Shown: positions 39,345 through 50,274, counted from the first letter of the stretch. The stretch: 64,000 nucleotides of DNA from JAFGKK01 sp964521085 (GCA_964521085.1 CAZFPL010000015.1:4208-68207), one strand, 5' to 3'. Numbers and translations are program-made. The notes: a model not told the origin generated them from the letters alone.

Positions 39345-40244
39345 TTATAAATCTGCCGGAAGCAGAGTGGGCTGCATGGGATGTTCCCGCGGGACCGCGT
39401 TCAACCGGAGAAAACCGCGCTGCAGAAGGATTAACCGTTTGTCGACCGGGTACCCAAAATCCACACCCAAATCCCTGGCAGCCAGGATAAAGCAATGACG
39501 CGGATCCCCCGGGCTGCGGCGGAAGGCGCGCCGCCAAGCGGTCTCCCAATCGCCAAAGAAGCGATCCAGCGGGCTGCCCGGTTCGGCGTGATGGATCAGG
39601 TTTTTCGGAAGCACCGCTTGCAGATCGCGCGGGGAAAAGAGGTGCTGCAAGCGAACGGAAAAGACCAGACCGCCGTAAAGAGTGTCCGCGCCCGCGCGTT
39701 GGTAAAGGTTGAATGCCATCAACCGGCCCGGCGGATCGCTGGTCCCCTCCAGCAGCAATCCCTCCTCGCACAGGCAGCGCAGGAGCGTCTCGACGGAAGC
39801 GGAATACTCGGCCTCCGGATACTGGCGGAGGACGTTCATCGCGCGGATGATCGCCGCGCTTTCCCCATCGCGCAAAGGCAGATTGAATCCCCCCAACCGA
39901 AACTCAATCCGCGGTTCGGATGAATCCCGGGCGGCGGCCACCCGCGCCGGATCGATTTCCACGCCGAGGAATTGCAGATCCGGATTCGTCCGGCGCAAAC
40001 GGGCGGCGGATTCAAGCGTCGTCTGCGGCGTCTCGCCGAAACCCAAATCCACATACAGACCGGGTAGAGTCTGGATGAAACCGGCATGGCACAACGCCAG
40101 ATAGGTATCCGTGGGCCGCAGCCGATTGGGCGAGGTTTTGCCGCGCGTGGGAATGCCGATCGGTTTTTTCGAGGAGGGCGCAAAGCGGCCGGGGTGGCGG
40201 TTTGGATAATCAGACGCGGCATTCGAAGTTTTCTTCCGGGCCAT
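39345..40244 (-). CDS. Class I SAM-dependent methyltransferase-like protein
   Basis: 299 residues. A basic N-terminus of about 35 residues precedes a Rossmann-type core: LYVDLGFGETPQTTLESAARLRR (motif I, SAM binding), LQFLGVEIDPARVAAA (acidic end of strand 2) and EFRLGGFNLPLRDGESAAIIRAMNVLRQY. The second half holds no clear catalytic motif (EEGLLLEGTSDPPGRLMAFNLYQR, then FSPRDLQAVLPKNLIHH). The family is common in Actinobacteria and Chloroflexota, with no known substrate. The stop codon abuts a G10 tract. Confidence 0.8.
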   Translation of the reverse strand: MARKKTSNAASDYPNRHPGRFAPSSKKPIGIPTRGKTSPNRLRPTDTYLALCHAGFIQTLPGLYVDLGFGETPQTTLESAARLRRTNPDLQFLGVEIDPARVAAARDSSEPRIEFRLGGFNLPLRDGESAAIIRAMNVLRQYPEAEYSASVETLLRCLCEEGLLLEGTSDPPGRLMAFNLYQRAGADTLYGGLVFSVRLQHLFSPRDLQAVLPKNLIHHAEPGSPLDRFFGDWETAWRRAFRRSPGDPRHCFILAARDLGVDFGYPVDKRLILLQRGFLRLNAVPREHPMQPTLLPADL

Positions 40245-40279
40245 GAATTTCCCAATTTAATTTTCAAGTTAAATTTATT

Positions 40280-40365
40280 GTACGCGGATTTCGTAAAAGA
40301 ATTCTTGGGAATAATTTTATACTGATTATTCCGTTAAATCCATTATTTCCGCGCAATCCGCGTAC
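40280..40365. repeat. Intergenic inverted repeat related to the CGGATT family
   Basis: GTACGCGGATT (40280-40290) and AATCCGCGTAC (40355-40365) are perfect inverted arms. TTCTTGG (40302-40308) also matches CCAAGAA just outside the right arm. It fills most of the AT-rich 148-bp gap between two minus-strand genes. Confidence 0.7.
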
Positions 40366-40392
40366 CAAGAAATTTTGAATCCCCGCCGGGAA

Positions 40393-41304
40393 TTATCCGT
40401 CGATCAATCCGACTTGTTTCAGGCGGCACTCGAGGATCCTGCTTTCGGAAAATTCTTCCAGCCGGAGATCCGCCGGTTTCCATCCGCGGGTTGCGTCCTG
40501 CGGGATCAAACCGATCAACTCCGATCGGTCGACCTCCGCGCCGAGACGGACGGCTTCCGCGCGCGCTGCATAGAACGCTTGCCGGAGTGAGGTTTGCCGG
40601 TAATCGGTCAGGTTCATCGATACTTGGGCGAGTCCTCCAACCATCAACCCCAGCGCCTTCAGCGCCGGAAGGCCGCCGGAGGAAGTGCGGATTTTTTCGG
40701 CGACGGCTTGGGCGATCGCTAGGTCGGTGGTCTTGAGGTAGATGTTGAAGGCAATCAGCGGACCGCGGGCGCCGACGGCGGTTGCCCCCGCCGGCCCGAG
40801 CCGAGTGGGGCCGAAATCCGGCTGCCGTCCCGGATCCGCGCCGATCGCTTCCACGAGTCCCTCGAATTCCCCTTTGCGGATGTCGGCGAGGTTTTTTCGG
40901 TCGGGACGAGCGGCGGCATCGCCGTAGAGGTACACCGGCAGACCGAGTTCGTCGCCCACCCGGCGGCCAAGCGCGCGGGCAAGCGCGGCGCATTCCTGCA
41001 TCGAGATCCCGCGCAGCGGGACAAACGGGACCACATCTGCCGCGCCGATGCGGGGGTGCACGCCTTTATGTCCGCGCAGGTCGATCCGCCCGGCGGCGCA
41101 GGCGATCGCGGCGAATGCAGCCCGGGCGGCCGCTTCCGGCGCGCCGGCAAAGGTGACAACGGTTCGGTTATGGTCGGGGTCGCTGCTGGAATCGAGGAGT
41201 GGGGCGCCCGGGATGGTGCGGATCGAATCCAGTATGGCTTCGATCGTCTCTCCGCGGCGGCCTTCGGAAAAGTTCGGGATGCATTCGACGAGCGGCGACT
41301 GCAA
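40393..41304 (-). CDS. Glutamate formimidoyltransferase
   Basis: 303 residues from a TTG at 41304, chosen because GGGAGG lies 5 nt upstream and the product then starts QSPLVECIPNFSEGRR as in relatives. The enzyme passes the formimino group between N-formimidoyl-glutamate and tetrahydrofolate in histidine breakdown and one-carbon metabolism. Motifs are VECIPNFSEG, SDPDHNRTVVTFAG, RGHKGVHPRIGAADVVPFVP, ARALGRRVGDELGLPVYLYGDAA and VGARGPLIAFNIYLKTTDLAIA. The cyclodeaminase half found in animal FTCD is absent, as in many bacteria. No hut genes are nearby. Confidence 0.92.
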   Translation of the reverse strand: MQSPLVECIPNFSEGRRGETIEAILDSIRTIPGAPLLDSSSDPDHNRTVVTFAGAPEAAARAAFAAIACAAGRIDLRGHKGVHPRIGAADVVPFVPLRGISMQECAALARALGRRVGDELGLPVYLYGDAAARPDRKNLADIRKGEFEGLVEAIGADPGRQPDFGPTRLGPAGATAVGARGPLIAFNIYLKTTDLAIAQAVAEKIRTSSGGLPALKALGLMVGGLAQVSMNLTDYRQTSLRQAFYAARAEAVRLGAEVDRSELIGLIPQDATRGWKPADLRLEEFSESRILECRLKQVGLIDG

Positions 41305-41353
41305 CGAATCCTCCCGGGAAGGAAAAAGCACCACTCGTCGCGGTGCCCTCAGG

Positions 41354-41440
41354 CGGAGAGGGTGGGATTTGAACCCACGGAGCCTTTCAGCTCACGCGCT
41401 CTCCAAGCGCGCGCATTAGACCGGACTATGCAACCTCTCC
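41354..41440 (-). tRNA. tRNA-Ser (anticodon GGA)
   Basis: 87 nt on the minus strand. Acceptor GGAGAGG pairs with CCTCTCC, discriminator G. The anticodon stem CGCGC/GCGCG carries loop TTGGAGA with anticodon GGA. A long variable arm (GAGCTGAAAGGCTC) is as expected for class II tRNA-Ser, and GTGGGTTCAAATCCCAC forms the T arm. CCA is not encoded. Confidence 0.97.
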
Positions 41441-41493
41441 AGGAAGCGCGCCGGTGGTTTCTGCCGGCGCGCGGGGATTATACCCTAGACGGC

Positions 41494-41549
41494 CCCTCCC
41501 CTCCATCCCCTCCACAAAATTGGGAGGGTATGGAGGGGAGGGTTTTTTT
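41494..41549 (+). terminator. Long hairpin with T7 tail
   Basis: CCCTCCCCTCCA (41494-41505) pairs with TGGAGGGGAGGG (41531-41542), with an inner CCCTCC/GGAGGG pair, then T7 (41543-41549). The T run favours the plus strand, though neighbouring genes are all on minus, so its role is unclear. Confidence 0.6.
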
Positions 41550-41550
41550 A

Positions 41551-41630
41551 TCCACGAAGGATACGAAGAGCACAAAGGCAAAAACTTAAGCTTTCAATTT
41601 TTTCTTCATGCCCTTCGTGCTCTTCGTGGA
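41551..41630. repeat. CCACGAAG-family inverted repeat, copy 2
   Basis: TCCACGAAG (41551-41559) pairs with CTTCGTGGA (41622-41630). CGAAGAGCAC (41564-41573) pairs with GTGCTCTTCG (41617-41626), giving two alternative registers. It ends 3 nt before the stop of the isomerase gene. Confidence 0.85.
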
Positions 41631-41633
41631 ACG

Positions 41634-42692
41634 TCACTTTACCAGCATCTTTTTAAGATCTTCGATCACCGCCACGGGACTCGGGTCGGTGGAATACAGC
41701 ATCGCCAGATAGAAGGCGGTGTAATCGCCGAAGTGCAGGCAGGTATACATCTGTGAGAGCGGTCCGTCGCCGACCCCGGTGACCTCTTCCATCTGCCAGC
41801 CCTGGCGGGTGAAGAGTTCGCGGGTGATATCGATCCGCCGGTCGTTCCGCGGGTGGCTGAATTTCGAACGCAGCAGCACCACGACCGAACGGTCGATCAC
41901 TTCTTTGGGCTGGACCGTTCCTGCGACGGTGTTGTGATCCAGCTCGGGAAGCTCTTCGAACTGAGCCCAGGCTTTGGCGATTTCGGATACCTGGCCCTTC
42001 CACCGGCGCGCCACCGGCGCCAGGTAATCGGCGCCGAAAATGATCACCGACTTCCCGGATTCTTTCATCGCCAGGCGCTTGGCGGCGTTCCTCGCCGAGG
42101 GCGCTTCCGCGCCGATATCCTTCATCTGCCTGCGCAGCGCCGCTGCGGCGGCGGCGACGTCCGCAGCCGGATCGGGGATCAATCCCAGTCTTCCCGCCAC
42201 GGCGCAGGGCAGGGCGAAGGTGTACCCGACCGCGCTGCGCGGCTGGCCGCGGTAGGAGAATTTCCAAATCGGAATGCCGTCCTTCTCCGCGCTCACCGCC
42301 AGTTTCCCGCCGGTGGTCATCGCCAGCACCGAGCACTTGTTCTCGAGCGCGGATTGATACGCCGAAAGAGTCTCCTCGGTATTCCCGGAAAAGGAAGAAG
42401 CGATCACCAGCGTCTCCGGCCCCTTGGCCCAGGCGGGAAGCGAATAATCGCGCCAGACGACGATCGGGGCATCCGAAAGCGGAGAGGCGTAGGCGGCCAG
42501 CATCGATCCGCCGATCGCGGATCCGCCCATGCCGGCGATGACGATGCGTTTCGTCTTGCGCAGAGAATCGGGCAGGGGGAAGGATTGACCGGCCTTCCAG
42601 GCTTCCTCGAGCTGATCCGGCAGGCGGTCGATGCATCCGAGCATATCTTGCGTATCGATATTCTTCATGGCTTGCAGGTCGTCCAAGATCAT
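41634..42692 (-). CDS. Bifunctional phosphoglucose/phosphomannose isomerase
   Basis: 352 residues. It contains two SIS domains: RIVIAGMGGSAIGGSMLAAYAS (near 50) with SSFSGNTEETLSAYQSAL (near 100) as the sugar-phosphate loop, then a C-terminal bact-PGI_C part (KSVIIFGADYLAPVARRWKGQVSEIAKAWAQFEELPELDHNTV, with the conserved Glu and His, and DRRIDITRELFTRQG). This small type, known from archaea such as Pyrobaculum and from many Chloroflexota and Actinobacteria, interconverts glucose-6-P or mannose-6-P with fructose-6-P. It feeds the phosphofructokinase encoded at 44641. A classic PGI is not in the window. Confidence 0.9.
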   Translation of the reverse strand: MILDDLQAMKNIDTQDMLGCIDRLPDQLEEAWKAGQSFPLPDSLRKTKRIVIAGMGGSAIGGSMLAAYASPLSDAPIVVWRDYSLPAWAKGPETLVIASSFSGNTEETLSAYQSALENKCSVLAMTTGGKLAVSAEKDGIPIWKFSYRGQPRSAVGYTFALPCAVAGRLGLIPDPAADVAAAAAALRRQMKDIGAEAPSARNAAKRLAMKESGKSVIIFGADYLAPVARRWKGQVSEIAKAWAQFEELPELDHNTVAGTVQPKEVIDRSVVVLLRSKFSHPRNDRRIDITRELFTRQGWQMEEVTGVGDGPLSQMYTCLHFGDYTAFYLAMLYSTDPSPVAVIEDLKKMLVK

Positions 42693-42784
42693 ATATCCTC
42701 GCAGAGAAAAAGATTTTTCTGACCCAACCTTCTCATCCCCCCGCCATTCTCCTCCCTTCGGGCTGTCGAGACGGGGAGAGGAGG

Positions 42785-43606
42785 TCAGGGGCGTTTCTCG
42801 TGAATCAGTTTATACACGTCGCGTTTATTCCAACCGCTCAGCGACGCGATCTCCTCGGCGATCTGTGCCGCCGGCAAGTCGCGTTTTGCTTCCCGCTTTA
42901 TGGCCGAACGGACTTGCGCTTCACTCCATTTTTCGAGATCGATCGCTCCGCCGATGACGAGTGTGATTTCCCCGAGCGGCGGGTGCATGCGGAAATGCTT
43001 CAGCGCATCCTGCACCCTTCCACGCACGAATTCTTCGTGCACCTTTGTCAGTTCACGGGCGACCGCCAGACGGCGGTCTCCCAGAACGGCGGAAATATCC
43101 TCGAGCGATTCTACCAGCCGGTGCGGCGTTTCCAGCGCGACCAGCGTGCGGCGCTCGCGGGCAAGGTCCGCCAGCAGCGCTTTCCGCTGCGCTGACCGGC
43201 GCGGGAGATATCCAAGGTATACAAACGAATCGGTCGGCAGTCCCGATGCTGTGAGCGCGGCAATCGGCGCGCACGGCCCGGGGACGGACAGCACTTCGAA
43301 ACCGGCGGCGAGCGCCGCGCGAACCAGCTCGAAGCCCGGATCGTTCAATCCCGGCGTGCCCGCGTCGCTGACAAGGGCCACATCGCCCGCGGCGAGCCGC
43401 GCGAGAACCTCATCCATCCGCACGAGTTTATTGTGCTCGTGATACGAGAGCATCGGCGTGCGGATCCCGTAATGCGCAAGCAGCTTCCCGGTCTGGCGCG
43501 TATCCTCCGCGGCAATGCAAACCGCCTCGCGCAGGATGCGCAGGCCGCGGGCGGAGATATCCTCCAAGTTGCCGATCGGCGTGGCGACCAGGTACAGGTT
43601 CCCCAT
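42785..43606 (-). CDS. rsmI: 16S rRNA (cytidine-1402 2'-O)-methyltransferase RsmI
   Basis: 273 residues, usual length. It is a tetrapyrrole-methylase-fold enzyme that methylates the ribose of C1402 in the decoding centre. Motifs are MGNLYLVATPIGNLEDIS, AAEDTRQTGKLLAHYGI, YHEHNK, VALVSDAGTPGLNDPGFELVRAA, VPGPCAPIAALTASGLPTDSFVYLGYLPRR, ALETPHRLVESLEDI and VARELTKVHEEFVRG. The short C-terminal domain SGWNKRDVYKLIHE is present. It is divergent from the lipoprotein gene at 43670. The downstream gap (42693-42784) has only a CCCTCTCC-like pair of arms. Confidence 0.95.
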   Translation of the reverse strand: MGNLYLVATPIGNLEDISARGLRILREAVCIAAEDTRQTGKLLAHYGIRTPMLSYHEHNKLVRMDEVLARLAAGDVALVSDAGTPGLNDPGFELVRAALAAGFEVLSVPGPCAPIAALTASGLPTDSFVYLGYLPRRSAQRKALLADLARERRTLVALETPHRLVESLEDISAVLGDRRLAVARELTKVHEEFVRGRVQDALKHFRMHPPLGEITLVIGGAIDLEKWSEAQVRSAIKREAKRDLPAAQIAEEIASLSGWNKRDVYKLIHEKRP

Positions 43607-43632
43607 GACGGCGGGATTTTAGCATATCTCGC

Positions 43633-43661
43633 TTGACCACGGCGGATTTTGGTCGTATTCT
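43633..43661 (+). promoter_or_regulatory. Promoter for the C39-like lipoprotein, probably leaderless
   Basis: TTGACC (43633-43638), a 17-bp spacer and TATTCT (43656-43661). The ATG at 43670 lies 8 nt after the -10 box, so transcription should begin at or next to the start codon. No ribosome-binding site is present. Confidence 0.65.
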
Positions 43662-43669
43662 ACCGGCCC

Positions 43670-44527
43670 ATGAAAAAACCGGGATGGATGGCCGCGTTTT
43701 TCATATTTGGATTATGCATCGCCGCCTGGGGGTGTCATCCTTCCGGGTCGGAGATCCTCACGCCGGGAACCGTGCCGGCGCCGGGAATCGGATCCTCGAT
43801 CCGCACCCCGTCGCAAAGCCCTTCCGCCACGGAGGTTTCCACATCCGATGCCACGCCGACCGCCTGCGAACCGAATCCCCATTTTGCAGAGGATGGAAGC
43901 CTTCTGCCCACACCCACGCTGCCCTCGAAAGCCGTTATTCAGGGGATCCACGGCCATGGGCAGTCTTTGCCGCTGGATTGCGAATCCCGATCGGCGGTGG
44001 ATTGGGCGAATTATTTCGGGGTGGAGATCAATGAGTTGGAGTTCTTCAATAAAATCCCCGTCTCCGACAATCCGGACAAGGGATTCGTCGGCAGCGTGCG
44101 CGGGTCATGGGGCAATCTGCCTCCGCACGCGTACGGCGTGCATGCCGGACCGGTCGCGGAGCTGCTCCGCTATTACGGGCTTGCGGCATATGCCTACCGC
44201 GGGATAAGTTGGGAGCAATTACGCGCCGAGCTGGCTGCAGGACGGCCGGTGGTCGTCTGGGTGGTCGGGCATGTCTGGCGGTCCACACCCGTCACCATGA
44301 CCGTCACCAGCGGCGCAAACGTCCTGGTGGCGCGGCTCGAACATACGGTGATTCTGATCGGCTATACCGAGAAAATGGCCACCGTCCTCGACGGGGCGTC
44401 GAAGTATTCGGTCGAGATATCCGTATTCATGGCTTCGTGGAACGTGCTGGGGAATATGGCGATCGTCGGCCGGATCCTTCCGGCACGGCCGGACTGCGCG
44501 GGGAGGGCGGTGGAACTCGTGCCCTGA
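43670..44527 (+). CDS. Lipoprotein with a C39-like cysteine peptidase domain
   Basis: 285 residues. Signal peptide with lipobox AAWGC (about 18-22), Ser/Thr/Pro linker to about 80, then a peptidase_C39_2-like domain. The expected nucleophile is the Cys in SLPLDCESRSAVDWANYFG, and the His in LEHTVILIGYT and the Asp in VLDGASK complete a papain-like triad. FFNKIPVSDNPDKGFVGSVRGSWG and YGVHAGPVAELLRYYGLAAYA match the family's substrate-cleft region. It is anchored outside the cytoplasmic membrane and probably acts on peptides or peptidoglycan there. Proteolytic activity is inferred only. Confidence 0.85.
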   Translation: MKKPGWMAAFFIFGLCIAAWGCHPSGSEILTPGTVPAPGIGSSIRTPSQSPSATEVSTSDATPTACEPNPHFAEDGSLLPTPTLPSKAVIQGIHGHGQSLPLDCESRSAVDWANYFGVEINELEFFNKIPVSDNPDKGFVGSVRGSWGNLPPHAYGVHAGPVAELLRYYGLAAYAYRGISWEQLRAELAAGRPVVVWVVGHVWRSTPVTMTVTSGANVLVARLEHTVILIGYTEKMATVLDGASKYSVEISVFMASWNVLGNMAIVGRILPARPDCAGRAVELVP

Positions 44528-44553
44528 TCACGCAGATCGGAATAAAGGATTTA

Positions 44554-44583
44554 ATAAAAAAAAGCCCGGCGCAAGCCGGGCTT
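44554..44583 (-). terminator. Intrinsic terminator of the phosphofructokinase gene
   Basis: On the minus strand AAGCCCGGC and GCCGGGCTT (44583-44575 and 44570-44562) form a 9-bp stem with a 4-nt loop, followed by a U-rich run (44561-44554). Confidence 0.88.
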
Positions 44584-44587
44584 CGTA

Positions 44588-44619
44588 CAGCCGCGCGGGG
44601 CTGAAGCCCCGCGCGGCTG
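44588..44619. repeat. 15-bp perfect inverted repeat between converging genes
   Basis: CAGCCGCGCGGGGCT (44588-44602) and AGCCCCGCGCGGCTG (44605-44619) form an almost continuous palindrome of 32 bp next to the terminator. Confidence 0.8.
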
Positions 44620-44640
44620 GGATTGATCGATAACCTTAAT

Positions 44641-46875
<2,235 letters not shown>

Positions 46876-47447
46876 CCTGTTTCTCCTTTCCCTGGAAATG
46901 GAATCCGGGGTGGGGGGAAAATTCCTGTTCATCCGATGGTATTCAATACTAGTGGATCATTACGGATCGAAGAATAAGTATACTCCCGGACCCAACCTCT
47001 CACCCACACCCGGCCTTCGGCCACCCTCTCCCCCTCCCCATTATGGGGCGGGGGAGAGGGCAGGGAGAAGAGAAGGGGTATTCAAATAGAGGCGGAAGAC
47101 CATCCTGCATTTCGGTCTTCCGCCTCCGGGTGTTTGTGCTCCCACGGGATCAAGCGCGGATCGGAGAAAAATAGAAGCGTCATCCGGACCGGTGGCGCTT
47201 CCCTCGATCGGGAAACGAAAGTATACCATAGCTTTTTTCTATGCCGCGACGATCCAATGGAGCAATGTCATGGTTTGCGGATGGATGCTTCTTAAATCTC
47301 CGAAACCGGCTCGATCGCGCGGCGAAGTCGGGCTCTGAAAATCAACTCCACGGGCAAATTGCGCCCCGGTTTCCCGGCCGCGGGCCGGATGCGATCCGGT
47401 GAGCGGGCGGGATGATTCACAAGATCGGACCCGGCCTAATATTCATT
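46876..47447. other. 572-bp gap without a gene, containing two long hairpins
   Basis: I see no coding frame here. Hairpin 1 is CCCTCTCCCC-rich (47024-47039 with 47045-47060). Hairpin 2 is GAGGCGGAAGACC (47089-47101) with GGTCTTCCGCCTC (47114-47126), 13 bp perfect. They may end the lipoprotein mRNA that arrives from 47448 on the minus strand. The phosphofructokinase promoter should lie in 46876-47000, but no convincing -35/-10 pair is visible. The part from 47130 to 47447 holds nothing I recognise. Confidence 0.6.
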
Positions 47448-48197
47448 TCACGGTCCCAGAGGTACGAGTTCAAATTCGGACATATCGTAGAGGCAATAGC
47501 GCACTTCGCCATATCGCTCCACGGAGAACCACTTGCACTGCCGTTCTGGAAAATTGCTTGATGACCAAGTCTGCAATTGCATTTCCATTGTCGGGAGTTC
47601 GAGCCCTGCCAGAACGACGGGGACGGGAGGAAATTTTTCCCCGTCACGCTTCGACTCGCATTCGATTGTGGTGGGTCCTTCAGCCAACGTCGTGTTTACT
47701 GTTATTGTGAATACACCCCAATCCTTCCCTCCATCGCAATAGCCGGTACCCGATAAAGTCACCGATGACGATCCCTTATAATTGCATATCTCTGTATCGT
47801 CCTCGGACTTGCCTTTGATCTCGATGTCAATGGTTTCTGAGAAATGGGAAGTGGTATCACGACGGATTTTTGACTTCGCACATTTATCCTCGCCCGGTTT
47901 TACTTTCCAAGTGACCTCTCCGGGCGGGTTGGAGAAGACTGCATCCCTGAGGTCGACGGTAATACAGAGGAACCACTCTGCGTCAACCTTGCATCCCCTG
48001 GAATATTCCTTAATATCCTTTTCGCTTACGTCCCCCCAGTCTTGCGGATTGGGCTCATCCTGATCCCCGGCATCGCCGCTTTCCCCGCCGGAGGGTGAAG
48101 CCTGGGGCAGGTTGCAGCCGGCGATGGCGAGGAAGGCGGCCGCGGCGGCCGTGATGCGCGCCGTGCGGGCCCAGACGCCGAGTGTGCGTGGATTCAT
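47448..48197 (-). CDS. Cysteine-rich lipoprotein of unknown function
   Basis: 249 residues with AAGGAGG 6 nt before the ATG. Signal peptide (RITAAAAAFLAIAGC) with lipobox IAGC near 25-28, then a short acidic Gly/Asp/Ser linker. The mature domain has about nine cysteines (YSRGCKVDAEWFLCITVDL, DKCAKSK, EICNYKG, GYCDGGKDWGVF, TIECESK, RQCKWFSVERYGEVRYCLYD) and many beta-like alternations, as in a disulphide-bonded extracytoplasmic beta sandwich. I recognise no family. It is a single-gene unit. Confidence 0.8.
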   Translation of the reverse strand: MNPRTLGVWARTARITAAAAAFLAIAGCNLPQASPSGGESGDAGDQDEPNPQDWGDVSEKDIKEYSRGCKVDAEWFLCITVDLRDAVFSNPPGEVTWKVKPGEDKCAKSKIRRDTTSHFSETIDIEIKGKSEDDTEICNYKGSSSVTLSGTGYCDGGKDWGVFTITVNTTLAEGPTTIECESKRDGEKFPPVPVVLAGLELPTMEMQLQTWSSSNFPERQCKWFSVERYGEVRYCLYDMSEFELVPLGP

Positions 48198-48584
48198 CGG
48201 GCACCTCCTTGGTAACGATCGCGCCCCCCGTACTCCCTTTAGTTCTCAGGACTCGCTGCCATGCGGGTTATTTCATATTTGCCTTGAGCGAAGATTTGGG
48301 CCATGGCTATATAAAGGCGATTATATTCATACTCAATCAAATGGACAAATAACCACATGGGTAGAAAAAACCAGCGCGGGGCTTTCCTGCAAAAGTGGAA
48401 AAGAAGGAGGATTCAGGTTGCTTTTTTAATGATCTGCTCCACCCGCTGGACGCTTCTCCCGTTATCCAGCGCCAACTCGGAAAGCAAATCGCCCCTCAGG
48501 CGGCGGGCCCGGATTTCATCATTCCGAGCCTGCTTTCCTTCGGGGCGAGTGCTCCAGTTCAACGATATTCTGGACTCGGTATAG
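48198..48584. other. 387-bp gap between tRNA-Glu and a lipoprotein gene
   Basis: Both neighbours run on the minus strand. A minus-strand frame of about 49 codons from a TTG near 48559 to the TGA at 48413 (ending SELALDNGRSVQRVEQIIKKAT) has a protein-like helix but no ribosome-binding site, so I do not call it a gene. A TATATAAAGG-like AT-rich patch near 48308 could belong to a promoter. Nothing else is recognised. Confidence 0.4.
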
Positions 48585-48657
48585 TGCCCCCACGGAGATT
48601 CGGACTCCGGTTTAGGCCTTGAAAGGGCCGCGTCCTGGGCCTCTAGACGATGGGGGC
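48585..48657 (-). tRNA. tRNA-Glu (anticodon TTC)
   Basis: 73 nt on the minus strand. Acceptor GCCCCCA pairs with TGGGGGC, discriminator A. The D arm starts TCGTCTAGAGGCCCAGGACG. The anticodon loop CTTTCAA has anticodon TTC, and CGGAGTCCGAATCTCCG forms the T arm. CCA is not encoded. Confidence 0.97.
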
Positions 48658-48729
48658 TTGCCTTCGAGGGAGCGGGCGGCATTGTACCACGAGGTGCGCG
48701 GCTTTCTCAAGCGAAAGGACGGAGCGTGT

Positions 48730-49569
48730 CTATGCCGCGGTCATCCCGCCGTCGACGACCAATGCCTGCCCGGTGACGAAGGAACTTGCGTCGGAACAGA
48801 GCCAAACCGCCGCGGCAGCGATCTCCTCCGGGCGGCCGGGCCGGCCCAGCGGTTGCATCAGGCGTGAAAAGAGTTTGCCCGCCGGTTCCCAGCGCATTAG
48901 TCCGTCCACACCCGCCTCGAGCCATTGCGGGCGGGCCGGGTCCGGCACCATCGCGCCGATCGACATCCGCTTGAGTGTGCGCGCCGCCATCGGGGTTTCA
49001 ATCAATCCGGGGCAAACCACGTTGATCCGGATGTTGTGGGATGCGTATTCGACCGCCGCCGTCCGCGAAAGCTGGATCACGCCGCCTTTGGCGGCGGCAT
49101 AGGCCGGGAAGCCGCGCTCGGCGACCATCCCGGCGACGGAAGCGGTGCTGACGATCGCCCCGCCCCCCTTTTGTTTTAGGAATTGGCGGATCTCGGCGCG
49201 CATGCACAGCCAGACGCCTTTGAGGTCGACCGCCAGGATCCGGTCCCAATTATCCTCCTCGCATTCGGCCGTGGGCGCCAGTTCGCCCTCCGTGCCGGCG
49301 TTGTTAAACGCGGCATCGAGCCGGCCATATGAATTCACAGCCGCCTGCACCGCGGCGTCCACCTGATCCGCTTTCGTCACATCACAATCCACGAACTGGG
49401 CGCGGCCCCCGGCCTGTTGGATCGTCTCCGCCGTGGCGCGTCCTTCCTCATCCTGGATATCGGCAAGCGTAACCGCCGCCCCCTCGTGCGCCATCGCCTG
49501 CGCGGCGGCTTTGCCGATTCCGGATGCGGCGCCGGTCACCAGGATGGATTTACCCTCGAGTGATCCCAT
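48730..49569 (-). CDS. Short-chain dehydrogenase/reductase
   Basis: 279 residues. Classical SDR: TGAASGIG cofactor motif (about 12-19), LADIQDEEG (an Asp after strand 2, favouring NAD), DCDVTKADQVDAAV, FNNAGTEG, the catalytic Ser in IVSTASVAGMV, Tyr and Lys in YAAAKGGV and VCPGLIETPM, ending VTGQALVVDGGMTAA. A stretch of about 40 residues after the PGLIETP loop (ARTLKRMSIGAMVPDPARPQWLEAGVDGLMRWEPAGKLFSRLM) is longer than usual and probably forms a larger substrate lid. The substrate is unknown. It is the only gene of its unit and divergent from the SRPBCC gene. Confidence 0.9.
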   Translation of the reverse strand: MGSLEGKSILVTGAASGIGKAAAQAMAHEGAAVTLADIQDEEGRATAETIQQAGGRAQFVDCDVTKADQVDAAVQAAVNSYGRLDAAFNNAGTEGELAPTAECEEDNWDRILAVDLKGVWLCMRAEIRQFLKQKGGGAIVSTASVAGMVAERGFPAYAAAKGGVIQLSRTAAVEYASHNIRINVVCPGLIETPMAARTLKRMSIGAMVPDPARPQWLEAGVDGLMRWEPAGKLFSRLMQPLGRPGRPEEIAAAAVWLCSDASSFVTGQALVVDGGMTAA

Positions 49570-49832
49570 CGCACCTCCAGCCTGTCATAAGGGAAAGGTA
49601 TCAGCCTGTAAGAGAGAGCTAAGTCTGTTTCCATGGAATCGTAGCAGAAAGGAATTTTCGCGCCGTAAAAACTGCAAGAAAAGTCCGTTTTCCGCGGAAT
49701 GCAGGATATTCTTTCCCATGGTTTGTGATGTGAGCGGGTGTTCCCAACCGCGGCTGCCTGGGACGATTTCGACTTTGATACAATCCTGTGCGGAAAAAAT
49801 CGCAGGGGTTCTTCTACCGGAGGTGCATACCC

Positions 49833-50222
49833 ATGGCCATCGAATTTAACGTATCGGCCGTCATCAAAGCCCCCGCGAAAAAAATCTACGACGCATGGCT
49901 GAACTCCGAAGGGCACACCCGGATGACGGGCGGATCGGCCAAGGCCAGCGAGAAAGTCGGGGCCGAATTTGAAGCCTGGGACGGCTACATCCGCGGGAAA
50001 AATCTGATCCTCGAACCCGGAAAGCGAATCGTGCAATCCTGGCGGACCTCGGAATTCTCCGGCGAAGAGGAAGATTCCCGGATCGAGGTGACGTTCGAGA
50101 AAGCCGAAGGGGGAACCAGGGTAACGATCCATCATGCCAATCTCCCGCCGCACGGAAAGCAATACAGGCAGGGATGGATCGACAATTATTTCGAACCGAT
50201 GAAAAAATATTTCAAAGGGTGA
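49833..50222 (+). CDS. SRPBCC/AHSA1-family small protein
   Basis: 129 residues from the ATG at 49833 (GGAGG 8 nt upstream). START-like helix-grip fold: FNVSAVIKAPAKKIYDAWLNSEGHTRMTGGSAKASEKVGAEFEAWDGYIRGKNLILEPGKRIVQSWRTSEF, then SRIEVTFEKAEGGTRVTIHHANLPP and a C-terminal helix GWIDNYFEPMKKYF. This is the activator-of-Hsp90-ATPase homologue 1 (AHSA1) pattern. Bacterial members bind small hydrophobic ligands; their targets are mostly unknown. The 263-bp gap upstream carries a TACAAT (near 49777) that may be its -10. Confidence 0.88.
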   Translation: MAIEFNVSAVIKAPAKKIYDAWLNSEGHTRMTGGSAKASEKVGAEFEAWDGYIRGKNLILEPGKRIVQSWRTSEFSGEEEDSRIEVTFEKAEGGTRVTIHHANLPPHGKQYRQGWIDNYFEPMKKYFKG

Positions 50223-50274
50223 TGGAAATTCCCGTTCCCGGTTTGGTGGATCGTTCCTGACGGCGGATTGGCCC

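Noticed and set aside
48585..48657. tRNA-Glu as an integration site for a mobile island
   Set aside because: No integrase, no direct repeat of the tRNA 3' end and no phage-like genes follow.
48413..48682. 89-codon minus-strand frame running through tRNA-Glu
   Set aside because: Its first half is translated tRNA sequence. The last 49 codons look protein-like, but there is no ribosome-binding site or ATG, so I leave it as a note only.
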